A DNA stretch of 64,000 nucleotides. Origin: Diaporthe sp. PMI_573. Lineage: Eukaryota > Ascomycota > Sordariomycetes > Diaporthales > Diaporthaceae. The translations under genes were made by a program, and so were the position numbers. Positions 11,778 to 22,872 of the stretch are shown here, piece by piece (position 1 is the stretch's first letter; each line of letters opens with the position of its first letter). The DNA is taken from assembly GCA_021399435.1 (NCBI GenBank), contig JAJTUP010000025.1, positions 248,001 through 312,000 of the forward strand. Reading direction: 5' to 3'. The notes beneath the pieces were generated by a model, which was not told the DNA's origin, did no database searches, and saw only the letters and a program-made list of their open reading frames with translations.

Positions 11778-12719
11778 TGTTGAGAGTTCTCATCAGTGCG
11801 ACAGACAGAAGCAAGCAGGCAAAGCTTAAATATATGTATTCGAATAAAACAGAAGCTAGGATTGGCGTCGTGTGAGCTCCTACGGGTTGGAGAAGCATAT
11901 GCAGCCAGCATGCCGCGTTGGTCCCCAGCCGCATCTGGGCGATGCGGCACAGACACAGTTGCTGGGCAACCTTGAACCCGCCAACCGCCGCTTTACGTCA
12001 CATTGGAAATTTTCAATCAATTGGTACAGCAAACTCTCTTCCGGTCCAGACTTCATATTGTAGCTGGCTGAAAATGCTTCGGCAATGTCTTGCGTAGTGT
12101 TGGTAGTGGCGCACGGGAGTATTTGGACGAGACGTACCACCTGCACCCAGCATTCCGGGCTTGCATATCCTGTGCAATATTCTCTCACCAGAAAAATACA
12201 GACAAATGAAGACCAACAGCCAAGGCAGTCAGATTTAGCCCCACGCGCCTTGATCGCCCAATGGCAATAGCTACTGTAAAAATAACAATAAACAAGTGCA
12301 TGACTCTCACTCTAAATGACTGATATAGAGTCCTGTCAGGCAGCTCAGAGCTAGGTCAAGCTGTTCATGCTTGTACAAGTCAAATAATATAAGAACAGAG
12401 TGCCCTATTGCGCTGTTCACGCCACAAATGGTCGTCGTCGTAGTTACTTCACATAGTCACACCCTGCAGCGAGAATCGTGTCCCACTGTGGTGGAACCCT
12501 GAAGACGATGTCATCTCGACCGCGGCAGCTTCAATGCCGAGATCTAGCACTAATAGTTTGGATGTAACTTCCGGGTGATGCGATGCTCCAGGTATCCGCA
12601 TATTGATATTTGTGCTTTGTGATCCGTTGGTCTTGTCCTACCAGAACTAGCTTGTCGGCCACCATCATATTCAGGCGAGATCGGAACTCTAGACTGAGCC
12701 ATTGGGCTGTCGACTTTCT
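11778..12719. other. Gene-free stretch upstream of the Aurora gene
   Basis: Contains the Aurora promoter side (11778-12000) and the 3' flank of the next minus-strand gene. Short minus-strand ORFs (11880-12188, 12013-12216) overlap one another in different frames and look like chance. Confidence 0.5.
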
Positions 12720-13463
12720 TCATATCTTGTCTTTGCATGTAGGGACATGACCCACAATACAGCTTTCGCTCTCTGTGCTAGGAACTGCTTCATCCGACAG
12801 ATCAAGAAGCGGGCACTCTTCAGGTTTCGCATAGTACACAGCACCAAGACCCTCCATGATTCTGCACCGCTCCTCCATAGTAATCGCAATGTGAATTCTC
12901 CCCGCACCCATCTCGGCGGCGCCGCCGATAGTCGTGTTCAAGACCCAGACACCACCCTGGGCCGGCCAGCCAAAGTAGGTCACAGGTGTCTTCAGGGGCC
13001 AATTGTCCTTCGGGTTCATGAGCCACCACATTGCCTCTTCATCAGCGCTAGGCCACCACTTTGCGCCCAGCTGGCGCATCCGCTTGCAATGTGCCTCTTC
13101 ATCTGCTTCGGCAGTGGAGGAATTCTGTGCCCGGTCTGCTTCCTTGAAATGATCCAGCCCGAGAAAGTCCAATTCAACGGTGAAGCAGGGGTACAGAGTG
13201 TAAAGACCGCCCTTTGATGGCCATCCACGCACAGATGCGCCCGGGTTATCATCAAATTGCACCCGCCATTGCTTGTTATCGCCCTCAATGTAGAAATCGC
13301 CGCACTCGTGAATATCTTCTGACGGGTCAGGCAGCCTGGTAGTGGGCATATCATTAGCAGCGCTGTTTGCTGGACGTGATTTGAATGTACCCATGGTGGC
13401 GAATAAGAAGTAAAAGAAAATTGAAGTGGTGCAAAGCCAAAGTATGGTTGTTTTTATAGGCAT
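12720..13463 (-). CDS. Orphan single-pass membrane protein with two GWP-GG blocks, about 247 aa
   Basis: The frame is open from 13541. I favour the ATG at 13463 (MPIKTTILWL...), because it places a signal-anchor helix (ILWLCTTSIFFYFLFATMG) at the N-terminus; the upstream ATG would add 26 polar residues. The rest is predicted extracytoplasmic and acidic. Two related segments, RGWPSKGGLYTLYP and FGWPAQGGVWVLN, lie about 85 residues apart and suggest an internal duplication, with Trp/Gly-rich neighbourhoods (KWWPSADEEAMWWLMN). I do not recognise the family. Single-exon, no damage seen. It resembles orphan secreted or membrane proteins of filamentous fungi whose role is unknown. Confidence 0.65.
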   Translation of the reverse strand: MPIKTTILWLCTTSIFFYFLFATMGTFKSRPANSAANDMPTTRLPDPSEDIHECGDFYIEGDNKQWRVQFDDNPGASVRGWPSKGGLYTLYPCFTVELDFLGLDHFKEADRAQNSSTAEADEEAHCKRMRQLGAKWWPSADEEAMWWLMNPKDNWPLKTPVTYFGWPAQGGVWVLNTTIGGAAEMGAGRIHIAITMEERCRIMEGLGAVYYAKPEECPLLDLSDEAVPSTESESCIVGHVPTCKDKI

Positions 13464-13890
13464 TTCGTGCGATGTTGACGACAACGTTGGTGAGGAGAGT
13501 CTGCCTGCGTTCGAAAGGTTGTTTTTGTCCTTCACAACCATTTGATTAATCAGCAGGGTCTTCTCTTTTCATTGGCTGTGGTCTAGTGTTCAACTTCATT
13601 AGTGCCATCAGGAGGACTTCGGTTCCGTACTGGTTAAACGGCAGCCTGGTCATGCACCCGTGGCAGAGCACCCGTTAACACCCGTCATACCACATTAGAG
13701 CCCCAATTCTTCCATACTTAGGTATGGCGTTCAAGTATCTATCGTAATCATCGTCAGCCGGCTTCTTCATTCCTCCGCTGTCCTCGGAAGTCAAGTTTGC
13801 GTGCTGACCCCGCCGGAACCTGACAATTTTCATGAGATTAGTAGCTGCTCGTACTGGAAGCTTTGGGTAATCTATGGCTAACTCTTCCCT

Positions 13891-14653
13891 GTGCTTAAGC
13901 AGATGACGGAAAGAGGTTTTGCCAGCAACACCAACAGGGATACCAGCAGGCCTGAAAATGTTGCTGGGCAGTGGTTGTCGGACGAGGTTGTAGCCGGTAT
14001 GGGAACCGACTTGATGGATGACACGGCGTTGGTCCGGAGCTACGTCCAGAGCCTCGTTCGGGCTGGGCACTGTGGTGGCTATCGGTCACTCATATGGTGG
14101 CCAGGTGATGACCAATGCCCTGTACGGTTTCGGGATTGAAGCTCGATCCTCTCAAGGTCTGAAAGTGGGCGTTTCTAACTTGATCTATCTGGTCGGGTAA
14201 CTATGCTCTCCTAGAGGGCATGTCTACATCTGACAAGTTCAAGGAGTTTGGCAACCCTGATGATACCCCTCTGGTATTTGACATAGCTGAGGACTATACA
14301 ATGGTTCTCCGTGATGCCCCTTTATCTATGGGGCTTAGGGGCCCTGGTATCAAAGAGGCCGATATTGAAGCGTATATCAAGACTCTTTGTCGTTGGCACG
14401 GAAAGGCCATGATGCAGCCTATCGAGAAGATTGCTTGGAAGGAGATTCGGGTGTCTTACATTCATACACCACCGCGGATCTATCGATCACGACCCCTGAG
14501 CAGCAGAGTATGGTTGAATCTGTTCAGAGGGCTATTGAGAACACGGGCCGTAAGGCTCAGACTTTCACAATAGAGTCTGGTCACTGTCCCCATTTTACTG
14601 CCACACAGGAAGTTGTAGACGTCGTCAACAAAGTTGTGTCTCTCACAGATTGA
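13891..14653 (+). pseudogene. Alpha/beta-hydrolase relic with three frameshifts
   Basis: Pieces of one alpha/beta-hydrolase lie in three changing frames. Frame 1 (13891 on) gives DDTALVRSYVQSLVRAG. Frame 2 gives TVVAIGHSYGGQVMTNALYG with the nucleophile elbow GHSYGG (about 14070-14110). After an extra base at about 14200, frame 0 gives NYALLEGMSTSDKFKEFG. After a further slip at about 14465, frame 2 gives HSYTTADLSITTPEQQSM and ESGHCPHFTATQEVVDVV with the catalytic-His region. The order matches an intact short-chain hydrolase of the esterase/salicylate-esterase-like group. The gaps between frames are too short to be introns. The N-terminal part upstream of 13891 is not recognisable. A dead gene is the simplest reading. 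Confidence 0.75.
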
Positions 14654-14934
14654 GGGATAGGCATAAATGGTCGGAGAATTCAGAGTCGTTGATGATCCCA
14701 TGGGAACTCTTTCGTATTACTTTCAATCTGATGCCAAAACTGCCAGAGCAGCTTGTTCATTCGTTACTCATGGACGCCTCGACCAAGCAACTCTGCTCGG
14801 GCACCCTTTTTGAACGAGAAAAAGCAGACGGACTTGGAATAAGGATACACCAGCCTGGAATTTTCGTTCCGCAAGAAAATCGAGTGCAGTATCGTTTAGC
14901 TTCTTCTGGTGATGCCAACAATCTCAAGCCATCC

Positions 14935-16154
14935 TCAGCAAGCTCTCGATAACCCCAATAGAGCCTGGTGTTTCTCTCCAACTTCATAATTGTATTTGAC
15001 AATGACAGGTATATCTGCCACCTTGATGCAGCTTAACATACGTTCCCGTAAGTATGGGTTCGGTATTCCCCCAGGCCCGCTATAGCCAACCAGCATGGGC
15101 CACAAAGTCTCATGATTGTCCGCGATGACGTTGAAAAGCCACCGTATCTGGCTCTTGACAAGCTGTATCAATTCTGTGATTCTCTCCACAGAAGCGAGGG
15201 CAATGTCATTCCTCGAGGCCACCACGCTGCTCACCAGCGCCCGGACGCGTATCTCGTCGATGAGCTCCCGCGGCAAGACCCCCTGGAAAGCGCGGGTCGT
15301 ATTCTGCATGGAGCGAAGGTCGAGCAGGATCCTCACCTTGATGAGTGTCACGCAGACTAAATGGCTCAACGATTGGCCTCCAAAAATGTCGTCGTCGCGA
15401 GTGATGAACAGGCCCGCTGGTGGCTCGAGGACGTCGGCGCCCCCCATGTTGTCGATCTCGTCCTGCGCCTTCATACTGTCTGACCTAGGCCGGACCCCCC
15501 CCCATATCGTCCACTTCGCGCCACCCTGTCTGGGACCTGTGTATCCTGGCGTATTCGTAGCACTCCTGGTCGCAGCCCAGGCGGAGGAGGAGCACGGCAA
15601 TGATCTCGATCGAAGCCCGTCTGTCGGCGGAAGCCCCTTGAGAGGGGGTGACGGGAACAATGAACTGCTTTTGGTTAAGGCGCTCGATTGACGTCTCCAC
15701 GGCGTCGACGTTGTTGAAGTGCGCGGTAGTAGATTCGTGGGCGACACGGCGCGCGGCCAAGTAGTCCGGGGTGCCGACAACTTGGTATGGGATGGGGCCA
15801 CCTCCTAGCTCAATTAGAACGTGCAGATTCTGCTCGTGCTGTTCCAGGGCCGTGGCGGCCTCGCTGACGACACTACAAGCGTGCTCGTGGTTGTCACGGT
15901 CGCTGTCCTGGTGCTCGCGGCCGCAATAGAAGACCATGGCGCAACCGCCGCTGCATGGCTCCAGGCCGGCGCGGGTGTGGCATACCTGGCACTGGCGTGG
16001 CGCGAGACCTAATGCGAGACCCCAGGACATCGTGGAATGGTGTCAAGCTACGGGCGAGTAGAAGGATGTCCTTATTCAAGCCGAGCCTCTCGAACAGGTG
16101 TTTTGGTGACGGGGAGGCATCAGTCTGCTCGGAGGAGAGGGGGGGAAATGTCAT
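14935..16154 (-). CDS. MYND zinc-finger protein, frame broken in a G9 run
   Basis: The MYND finger is clear: CQVCHTRAG...CSGGC...FYCGREHQDSDRDNHEHAC at 15990-15870. A likely 43-nt intron (16051-16009) joins an upstream exon from ATG 16154 (HLFERLGLNKDILLLAR) to LAPRQCQVC in frame; an upstream ATG at 16292 is possible. Downstream, the frame ends at 15485 just after a run of nine G on the coding strand (15503-15495). The continuation (DEIDNMGGADVLEPPAGLF ... SLSHLVCVTLIKVRILLDL, to 14935) is in the next frame, and eight G would restore it. The C-terminal half matches the helical region that follows MYND fingers in a large fungal family of unknown role. Either a real frameshift or a homopolymer error explains this. 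MYND fingers bind proline-rich partners. Confidence 0.7.
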
Positions 16155-16861
16155 GAATCCGGTCTCAGAATCAAACGATGTCGGCGAAGGTGGACCTGCT
16201 TTTGAGCGGGGTAGACGTGACACGAGATGCTGCGATGCTGCGATACTGCTCAACTGTCCTGCTCCAGACAAGTCAGTCTCCCTTGCTTTCAACCGAAGAC
16301 TTGGCGAGCGGAATGTGACCGCGATCGTACTGTCTTGGCTAAGCTTTGTGGATATAGACGGTCAAGCCATCGGCTGGATTACTGGGGTATGTTTCGTCAG
16401 AATTATTAAAGCCTTGTACGGCGGATGCTTGAGCATATGTGGTATATATGCAGCAGGCTTCGCACCCTGCGAGGTATGAGCCATTACGGCGGCTTCCTAT
16501 CCGTGGATATGATGCATGTTGCTCAAAGATTGTGTAAAATCAGACAAATTTCCTTTTGCCTTAGCGTTGCTGCTTGTAAACAAGGCCAGAAGGGATGTCA
16601 AATCCAACTTGATAATTATTTGGGAAGACGCGGAAACGGAAGCTTTGCCTTTGGGAAGCTCAACAACGCGATGCTCCACTGACGCTCTATCGCACTCAAT
16701 TGCTCACAAACGCCATCATCATGTCCACTGAGGTTCCCAGGTCCTTCCGAAAGAACAGAAGATATACAATGCGCCAAATCAAACTCCTGACACTGATTTA
16801 GCGCCAATGAATAACCCAATCGCTAGAAGGAATTTCCAATGCCGGATGTGCGGGGAAGAAA
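16155..16861. other. Gene-free stretch
   Basis: Upstream of the MYND gene and downstream of family gene A. Only overlapping short ORFs are present and nothing recognisable. Confidence 0.45.
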
Positions 16862-18343
16862 TCAATCGCCAAAGCGAAACCAGTCCTCGTTCTCGTCCTC
16901 GTCCTTGTCCTCAGTCTGGTGCCTCCCATCCGGCTGGGGAGCCAGTAGTCCGGCCCGGCCGCTGCGCATTTGACCAGTCTCGTCGGCATCACCTGGACCG
17001 GAGAGCTCCGAGCCGTACTCTCGAATGGGTCCCGGGACGTTCATCGGGTTGGGGTCTAGGGCCAACGATGCGCCGTGGGCGTCTGCAGCTTGTTCTTCCT
17101 GCTCATGAGAAGTCTTCACGCGCTTGGAAGGTCGCGAGTCTGGGCTTGGCTCTGATGCCATCCGAGGTTGAGCAGACGGGACGGCAGGGCTTTCGTCGGA
17201 CTGCTGCGCAGAGGCTGTAGAGGAGCCTGGAGCGGCGGCCGAAGTGGGAGACTTGCTTGCGTCGGGGGTCTTGGCGGCGTCCTTAAAGTTGAGGGTTGGG
17301 TCCCTCTTCTTCATCATTGTAGCGAACTTCTGCTTTGAATTCTTATCGTCGTTGATCCCCTTATTATCTCTCTTGCGCTTGAGCTCAGCGCGGGGGTTGA
17401 GAGCGATACGGGCGATCCAGTCGTCGCCGTCGAAGGCGCTCCGGACCAAGAGCTTGCTCGTCTGTGCGTGTTGATCCCTATCAGCTGAATGCATAATCGC
17501 CTTTTTGACTGCTATGAAAAGCTTGTCAAACTTACCGTGAGTGCATCCACGACTGCTTGGAACCGCAGCGTGAAGTTGTCGTATTCGCGGATCTTCTTTC
17601 CAACAAGCGAAAGCCGGCCAAGCTGGGCTTTGCGCATCGCTCTCTGTATAGTAGTGAAGTAGCAATTAGTATGGCTGCACACTGAGGCACAACTTCGCTG
17701 TGTGATCGGTGCTTACCATGAGCTTCCCCGCCACGATGGTAACCTCAATTGCTTTCTTGGCTTTGACAGATTTGACGGCCAGGCTGTCCTTGACGCTGGC
17801 GCTCGGCAGAATATTTCCGGCAGGAGACGCCGCAACCTCGTCGATATCGACGAAATTCTTCATTGCATTGAAGAGTCGATGACAGTGCTCCTCAAACTCG
17901 TCGTCGGTCGATGGGTAACCAGCGGACAGGTGAGACCGCTCGTCGTCGGCGTTGAGGAGCGCCATTGCCTCCTCGAACTCTTCGAGGTCGCCCTCGCTTC
18001 GAATGTGGGGCGAGTACTCGTCTTGTTGCTCCTGCAGGAGCTGCTTCAGCTGGGTCACTCGATTCGCGATTCGGACTGCCTTGGAAGTGCCGCTGGGGCT
18101 TGCCTCTGGGTTCGAGGCTACGTTGATGTCGTCGAAGTTGGAGACAGGCGCCTTGTTGACACCCGAATTGGCAGATCCTTGCAACTCGTCCTGAGGGGTA
18201 GCCTTGTCTGTGAGGCCGTGGCCAACTGCCGCAATGTGCTCCTCCACCTTGACCACACTGTCAGGAGTCCTCTGGTCGTTCTTGGGAGCTTGAGGGGGCG
18301 CCTGCTGGCCCGGCTCAGTGTTGTCGCGATGCAGAGGCTGCAT
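16862..18343 (-). CDS. Family A/B/C member A: unnamed fungal protein, 444 aa
   Basis: Three coding exons, all phase 0: 18343-17717, 17643-17536 and 17461-16862. The introns are 73 nt (GTAAGC...TATACAG) and 74 nt (GTAAGT...CGCACAG). ATG 18343 lies ten bases after a predicted 5'-UTR intron acceptor (CTCTTCAG at 18354; donor GTGAGT at 18573). The N-terminus is hydrophilic and Q/P/E-rich with a short coiled-coil-like stretch (RVTQLKQLLQEQQDEY). The centre aligns with members B and C: a helical block ending at the first splice, exon 2 with KAQLGRLSL and LRFQAVVDAL, then VRSAFDGDDWIARIALNP followed by basic KRKRDNKG, a candidate nuclear signal. The C-terminus is acidic (EDKDEDENEDWF). I know no named domain here. 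Probably nuclear, by inference. Confidence 0.78.
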
Positions 18344-18573
18344 TTTCACACTCCTGAAGAGGAATCTTGTTGTCAGTAAATTGATAGTGTAGTTCAGGAT
18401 CACTGGGAGTAGCGATTCTGTCGGCTAAGGGAGGTCTTGTGTAGGGCTTGACGATGTAATGTTTGTTTGCAGTGGGAGTAAAGCCGTCATAAACGATCAA
18501 GGAGACTCGCAGCCGCGTTTCGAACCCACAGCTGCGTGTTGATTGAAGTCATAGGGTGCAAGGTATCACTCAC

Positions 18574-19945
18574 CGGTTCTTTATACACGATGGGTAATCT
18601 TGGAGTAGGAATTTGATGGTTTCGAAGGTCTTGTGCTGATTGTTCAAGTTGTTTTGGCTGAGCAGAGGGCAGAGTTGTGGCGCGGCTGATGGTTGCCAAC
18701 TCGAAAGGTACATGGCCGACTGTTACTGTAAGCTCGTTTTTATGGGTCAATGTGAATGATAGACCTGTGACTGGCTCAGTATGAGATTTCCTATTCACTT
18801 CCATGCCTACGGAGCGTTGGATAGTGTATCAGCCCGCCTCTTATCTTCCAGTGAATACCAGATGTATGGAACCATCAACAGTCAATCAGACGTTCATTAT
18901 GGCAGTAGAGCCAGCATAGAATGATGTTTCTGGAGCCTGAAATTGGTATTGTATTTGCCTACTAAGCTGTGACCACGCATCTTCGTACATTATCGATGTA
19001 ACCCTCTGTGTCTTTACACATGAGGCCGTTGAGCTTCTGGGGAGACTGAGCGTACCTTGTCAAACACAGCCTTGAATTCAAGATTTGAAACTTCATACAG
19101 AAACCCCAACACCCGCCTGCCCTTAGGGGTAGGAGGACGGCCAGCGCATGTGTTCCTGGATACGCCCCCCCCCCCAATCTGTAGGATAGGATTGGGCAGG
19201 GTATAGGTGAGATTTGGCATATTATTGATGCTTTGTTCAACGCAGAACTCATCATACGGGATCCTATGTCTGCTGCTCAGAGAGTTTGAAGGCTTAGGCT
19301 AAGCGGCGGACTTGATTCGTCGCCTGCTGGCTCGTCTGACTTGTGTTCGTCCTACCATACCACGGCTGGGAGCGGTGTATTGTGTATATACTCCTGTTTC
19401 CTGCATCAAAGAAGACAAGGCGATTATACCGACGAGGCAAATTGGACCTTTACTCTTTACTTCAGACGCAAGCATCTTAGCTTGGATGGTTTTGATTGAG
19501 TCAAGAGTGAAGCATTTCACAGACGGCATTGCGCGAGACTATGGTTATCATGATCCGCCTCGAACGAGTTATGTCGCCGTCAGCCATGATCTGTCCAGAA
19601 AGGAGGGATACGATGTGACAGCGCTGCAGTCATCGATGGAAAGACGTCAAAGCAGGTGGCGCTGTCAATGTGTAATCATCATAGTGCTCATGTCCTTCGA
19701 CCCTTTAGACCCTTTTTGAATTCGGAATTCAGATACAATACAAAAGGAAAAGAGGAGAAAGACAAAAAGTAGACAAGGAACAAAAAGTGTCATCGTCATA
19801 GTACATGACAGGAATCGAAGTTCGAATCAACCCGTAGTGGGGGAACATCCTCTAAGGCTCTCCGCCGTAATTGACGCCAGGTGAAGGAGCCAAATACGCA
19901 CATCCTTGGTCGCACGTCACATAGCGCAACACAGATCATCGACGT
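18574..19945. other. Gene-free stretch upstream of family gene A
   Basis: Contains an 11-base C run (19165-19175) and A-rich sequence near 19736-19790. A plus-strand ORF at 19312-19719 (135 codons) has no ATG-proximal or domain support, so I did not call it. Confidence 0.45.
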
Positions 19946-20840
19946 TTACTTCGATCTACATCGATGGTGATACCGATGACCGTGATCGACATCACGGTCA
20001 TCTCGACGATGATGGTCATCTCGACGATGGCGGTCACTTCGATGATGGCCACTTCGATGATGGTCACTTCGACGATGTTTTTGTTCATGTTCATGTTTAT
20101 TCAACCAGACTCGGAACCTGTGGCTCTTCCGCTTCGGCACGGCCGCCGTTGCATGCTCCGATGACACAGGCGACGACATTCCAGGAGTCGACCCGTCCAG
20201 GAGCAGAGCGGCGTTGCGGAGGGATTCTTGCTGCTGTTTCATGTCGTCCCAGAACTGTTGCCTCTTGGTCTCTGCCAGCCGGGCCGCCTCTCGGAAGCCA
20301 GGCGCGAGGCTGGCGATGGCCTTCTGGTTTTCTGATCTCCGGGCGTCCTCCCGCACCAGCATTTCGTAGCTGAAGGGGTCGGGAGATTGGACTGCGCATG
20401 ACAATCTTTAGCTGTGCCGAACTGTACGGGTGGACACAGGGTTGGAGCGACTTACTGTCAGAGTAGAAACTACCCGCCAGGCTCTCCAGCCTCTTGTTCC
20501 CCTCGGGATACGGACAAATACCGTATGTATTGGCGCAAAAAGTGTCTGAGCTTTTCAACCTCGTCACGAGGATGGACTCAGAGGCGCGGAAGATGTCACG
20601 GTCTTTGAGGAAGTCAATAGTCAGGTTGGCGTCGACGTCCATGTTCTCCATTGCGTGCCACTCCTGTGCCGTCCCGGAAGGTCGTGCGTGAGGCAACGCC
20701 ACGGCATGTAAAGGCCGCTGCTCTCCCACAAACCTGCGCAGTCTGAACCTTATTGGGGACTCGCCAGAGACATCGAGCACGAGGTGATGTTGAGTATTTG
20801 TTGCATACGTGGGTCGTGCAACCACAATCAGGGGTGCCAC
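19946..20840 (-). CDS. Uncharacterised protein with His/Asp/Arg-rich repeat tail, about 276 aa
   Basis: Two exons: 20840-20456 and 20391-19946. The intron (20455-20392, GTAAGT...GCGCAG) is phase 1 and restores a single frame of 277 codons. The middle is helical and charged (AIASLAPGFREAARLAETKR, QFWDDMKQQQESLRNAALLL), suggesting a coiled coil. The last 45 residues are almost only H, R, D and S (HRRSDHHRSGHHRSDRH...), encoded by a degenerate 15-bp repeat. This could bind metal or nucleic acid, but I recognise no family. The start is uncertain: an alternative intron near 20650-20720 or initiation at the internal MENMDVD ATG is possible. Composition of the tail is driven by the repeat. Confidence 0.55.
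19962..20087. repeat. Degenerate 15-bp minisatellite (GATGATGGTCACTTC-like)
   Basis: About seven imperfect 12-15 bp units of the form (C/T)GA(C/T)GATGG(C/T)CA(C/T)(C/T)T on the plus strand. On the minus strand they encode the His/Asp/Arg-rich tail of the gene at 19946-20840. Copy number probably varies between strains (inference). Confidence 0.7.
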
Positions 20841-21420
20841 TCCCGGCTGACGCTGCGATGATCGAGTCGGATCGTGGGCGTGATGACTGGGGTAGGTGTC
20901 CCTTCGAGGAGGCCTGTGAGGCGTGTCGGGTACCAGTCCTAGGACGTCTGTGTTCAGATATTTTCAGTGACTGGAGGCTGGACTACGCAGGAAACTAGCT
21001 CCCCGATGCTTGCTCCAGGTACAAATTATCTCTCGACAACGGCGGAAAGAAGTCGTCCACATTTTGGTCCCAGGTGAAGAGGAGAAGGCGAAGGAAACAG
21101 ATAGACAACGATGCCAGCAGGGAGGCAAGCTCGTGCAAGACCCCGCTTTCCCAGTACCACCCGGCCCTTGCGTCCATATTTTCAGCTTCGCAAGCCTCGA
21201 TTCTGAGACATAAGACGGACAAGAGCCGCAGCGATAGTATCCGACAGTCACACAACCCCGCCTCACTCAGGGTTGGTAAGCTTCTTGGCAAGGCGCATTC
21301 AGCCCCGTCAGACGGTCAGGCGTTAGCCGAGTACACAGTATGCATCGTCTCTCAAGATTTGAAATTGATCATACCTAGAAGAGTAAATCTCACATCTACT
21401 TCGAATCTTCGTTTCTTCCC
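20841..21420. other. Divergent intergenic region
   Basis: 580 bp between the divergent starts of the repeat-tail gene and the DUF6594 gene. Overlapping short ORFs only; presumably both promoters. Confidence 0.5.
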
Positions 21421-22500
21421 ATGCCCCTAATCCCTAAAGTCGGAGAGCGGCCAGCCGGTTATGCCCAGTGGGCATCTTGGCTCGCTTCTGATCCTGACGG
21501 AGAAACACTCGTCTTTCGCAAATTCAACGAGCTTGCGGTCATCAATTTGCTGTATCTGCAGAGCGAGTTGCTGGAAGTGGAGGGGCGACTCTCAGAGCTG
21601 AACGAGGCGTCGTTGAGGAGTACAGACATGAGTCTGTTGCGTGCTACTCGCGAATATGAGACTCTTCTCCAACAGTGTCAGCCACCAGACGCTCGGGAGG
21701 ATGCCAGGGAGAGGCTGGACCTTATCAAGGATTTAAGGCTGAAGATGAAAGAGTATCGTAAGGACTATTTCTCAATCACTTGATAGCATCACTCGCAAAT
21801 GCTAATATTCTGAAAAGAAGAAGCACTCCTGTTGCAGAGCCGCATCGCGGGATTACACAGCCCCAGTAGCAGAGTGCTCTCGGCGCTTAGACAGGAATTC
21901 GCAGTGGAAGGCTTCCCCAAGCTGGACGGAAAGGCTAAGGGATATCTTAGCCAGAGTGGGGACCTCGCAGCGCTGATAGCCCCTACTCACGATGATTACC
22001 TCACTCGATATCTCAAGATGCACTGGGTGGCCGAAGTAAGCTCGACATGTCCCATGTACAGTTTGCAAAGCAGCTAATACTGCGACTCTGTCGCCTCTAG
22101 TCCGGACCGCCTTCCGATCCAGAGGGGGGCGGTAACCCTTCCTGGCGTAGGTTCGACGAGAGAATAATCACGAGGACGGTGAATATAGCAACCATATTCA
22201 TCGCGGCGCTGTTCTTGATCGGCCCAATCTTGGCCCTGTATCTTGTCAGAATCGTTCCGGTCAAGCTTGTCCTGTTGGGCCTTTTCACAGCTGGTTTTGC
22301 AGGCAGCACGGCACTCATCACCAATGCTCGTCGCGCTGAGATCTTTGCGGGCACCGCAACGTAAGTCCGCCCCTATTCGGAACAAGAGAACAAGAAGAAG
22401 TGACGCAACTTCTAACATACATAGATACGCTGCGGTGCTTGTGGTCTTTTTGAGTAGTGGTGATATCTCGTCCGGTGGTATCTGCCCAGGTACGACGTGA
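21421..22500 (+). CDS. DUF6594-type membrane protein, 296 aa
   Basis: Four exons: 21421-21757, 21818-22035, 22101-22360 and 22425-22500. Introns of 60, 65 and 64 nt have GTAAG donors, and the joined frame is exact. The N-terminal part carries the family signature: GYAQWASWLASDPDGETLVFRKF, NLLYLQSELLEVEGRL, then EALLLQSRIAGLHSPSSRVL. A cytosolic helical region is followed by two or three C-terminal transmembrane helices (NIATIFIAALFLIGPILALY, LVLLGLFTAGFAGSTALI, TYAAVLVVFLSSGD). This order is standard for DUF6594 proteins, which are abundant in filamentous fungi and have no proven function. Length is normal to slightly short, with the last helix ending soon before the stop. No damage is seen. 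Confidence 0.88.
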
Positions 22501-22872
22501 TGTGTTACATGTTGACGAGATGGACTCGCATTGATTCTTGGACGAGCGAAGATATCGGAGTAAGGAGTCAAAAGATAACATTACTTGACTGACAAGATCC
22601 AGTTGCGCGCGAGGTACGACGCATTGTAGAGCCTCTGAGGAGGTAAGACTGCTCACCAACATTGCCTCGGCTGTCCACTGTGTCAGGCTACGAGGATTTA
22701 AATATGATTGGCTCAAGAATACAACCTCAAGTGATCCATTGCAGGATGTCCTATAAGCGATTTTGTTACTTAAGGCTATCTTGCCCTAAGCTATTTTGGT
22801 GCGATGGCCTAATAGTCTTGAGATTGATACCAGTCCACAGCTCCAAAGGGATATACTTGCGCAGAGTGCAGC
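22501..22872. other. Short gene-free stretch
   Basis: 372 bp between convergent genes (the DUF6594 gene and the kinase relic). No feature is supported. Confidence 0.5.
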
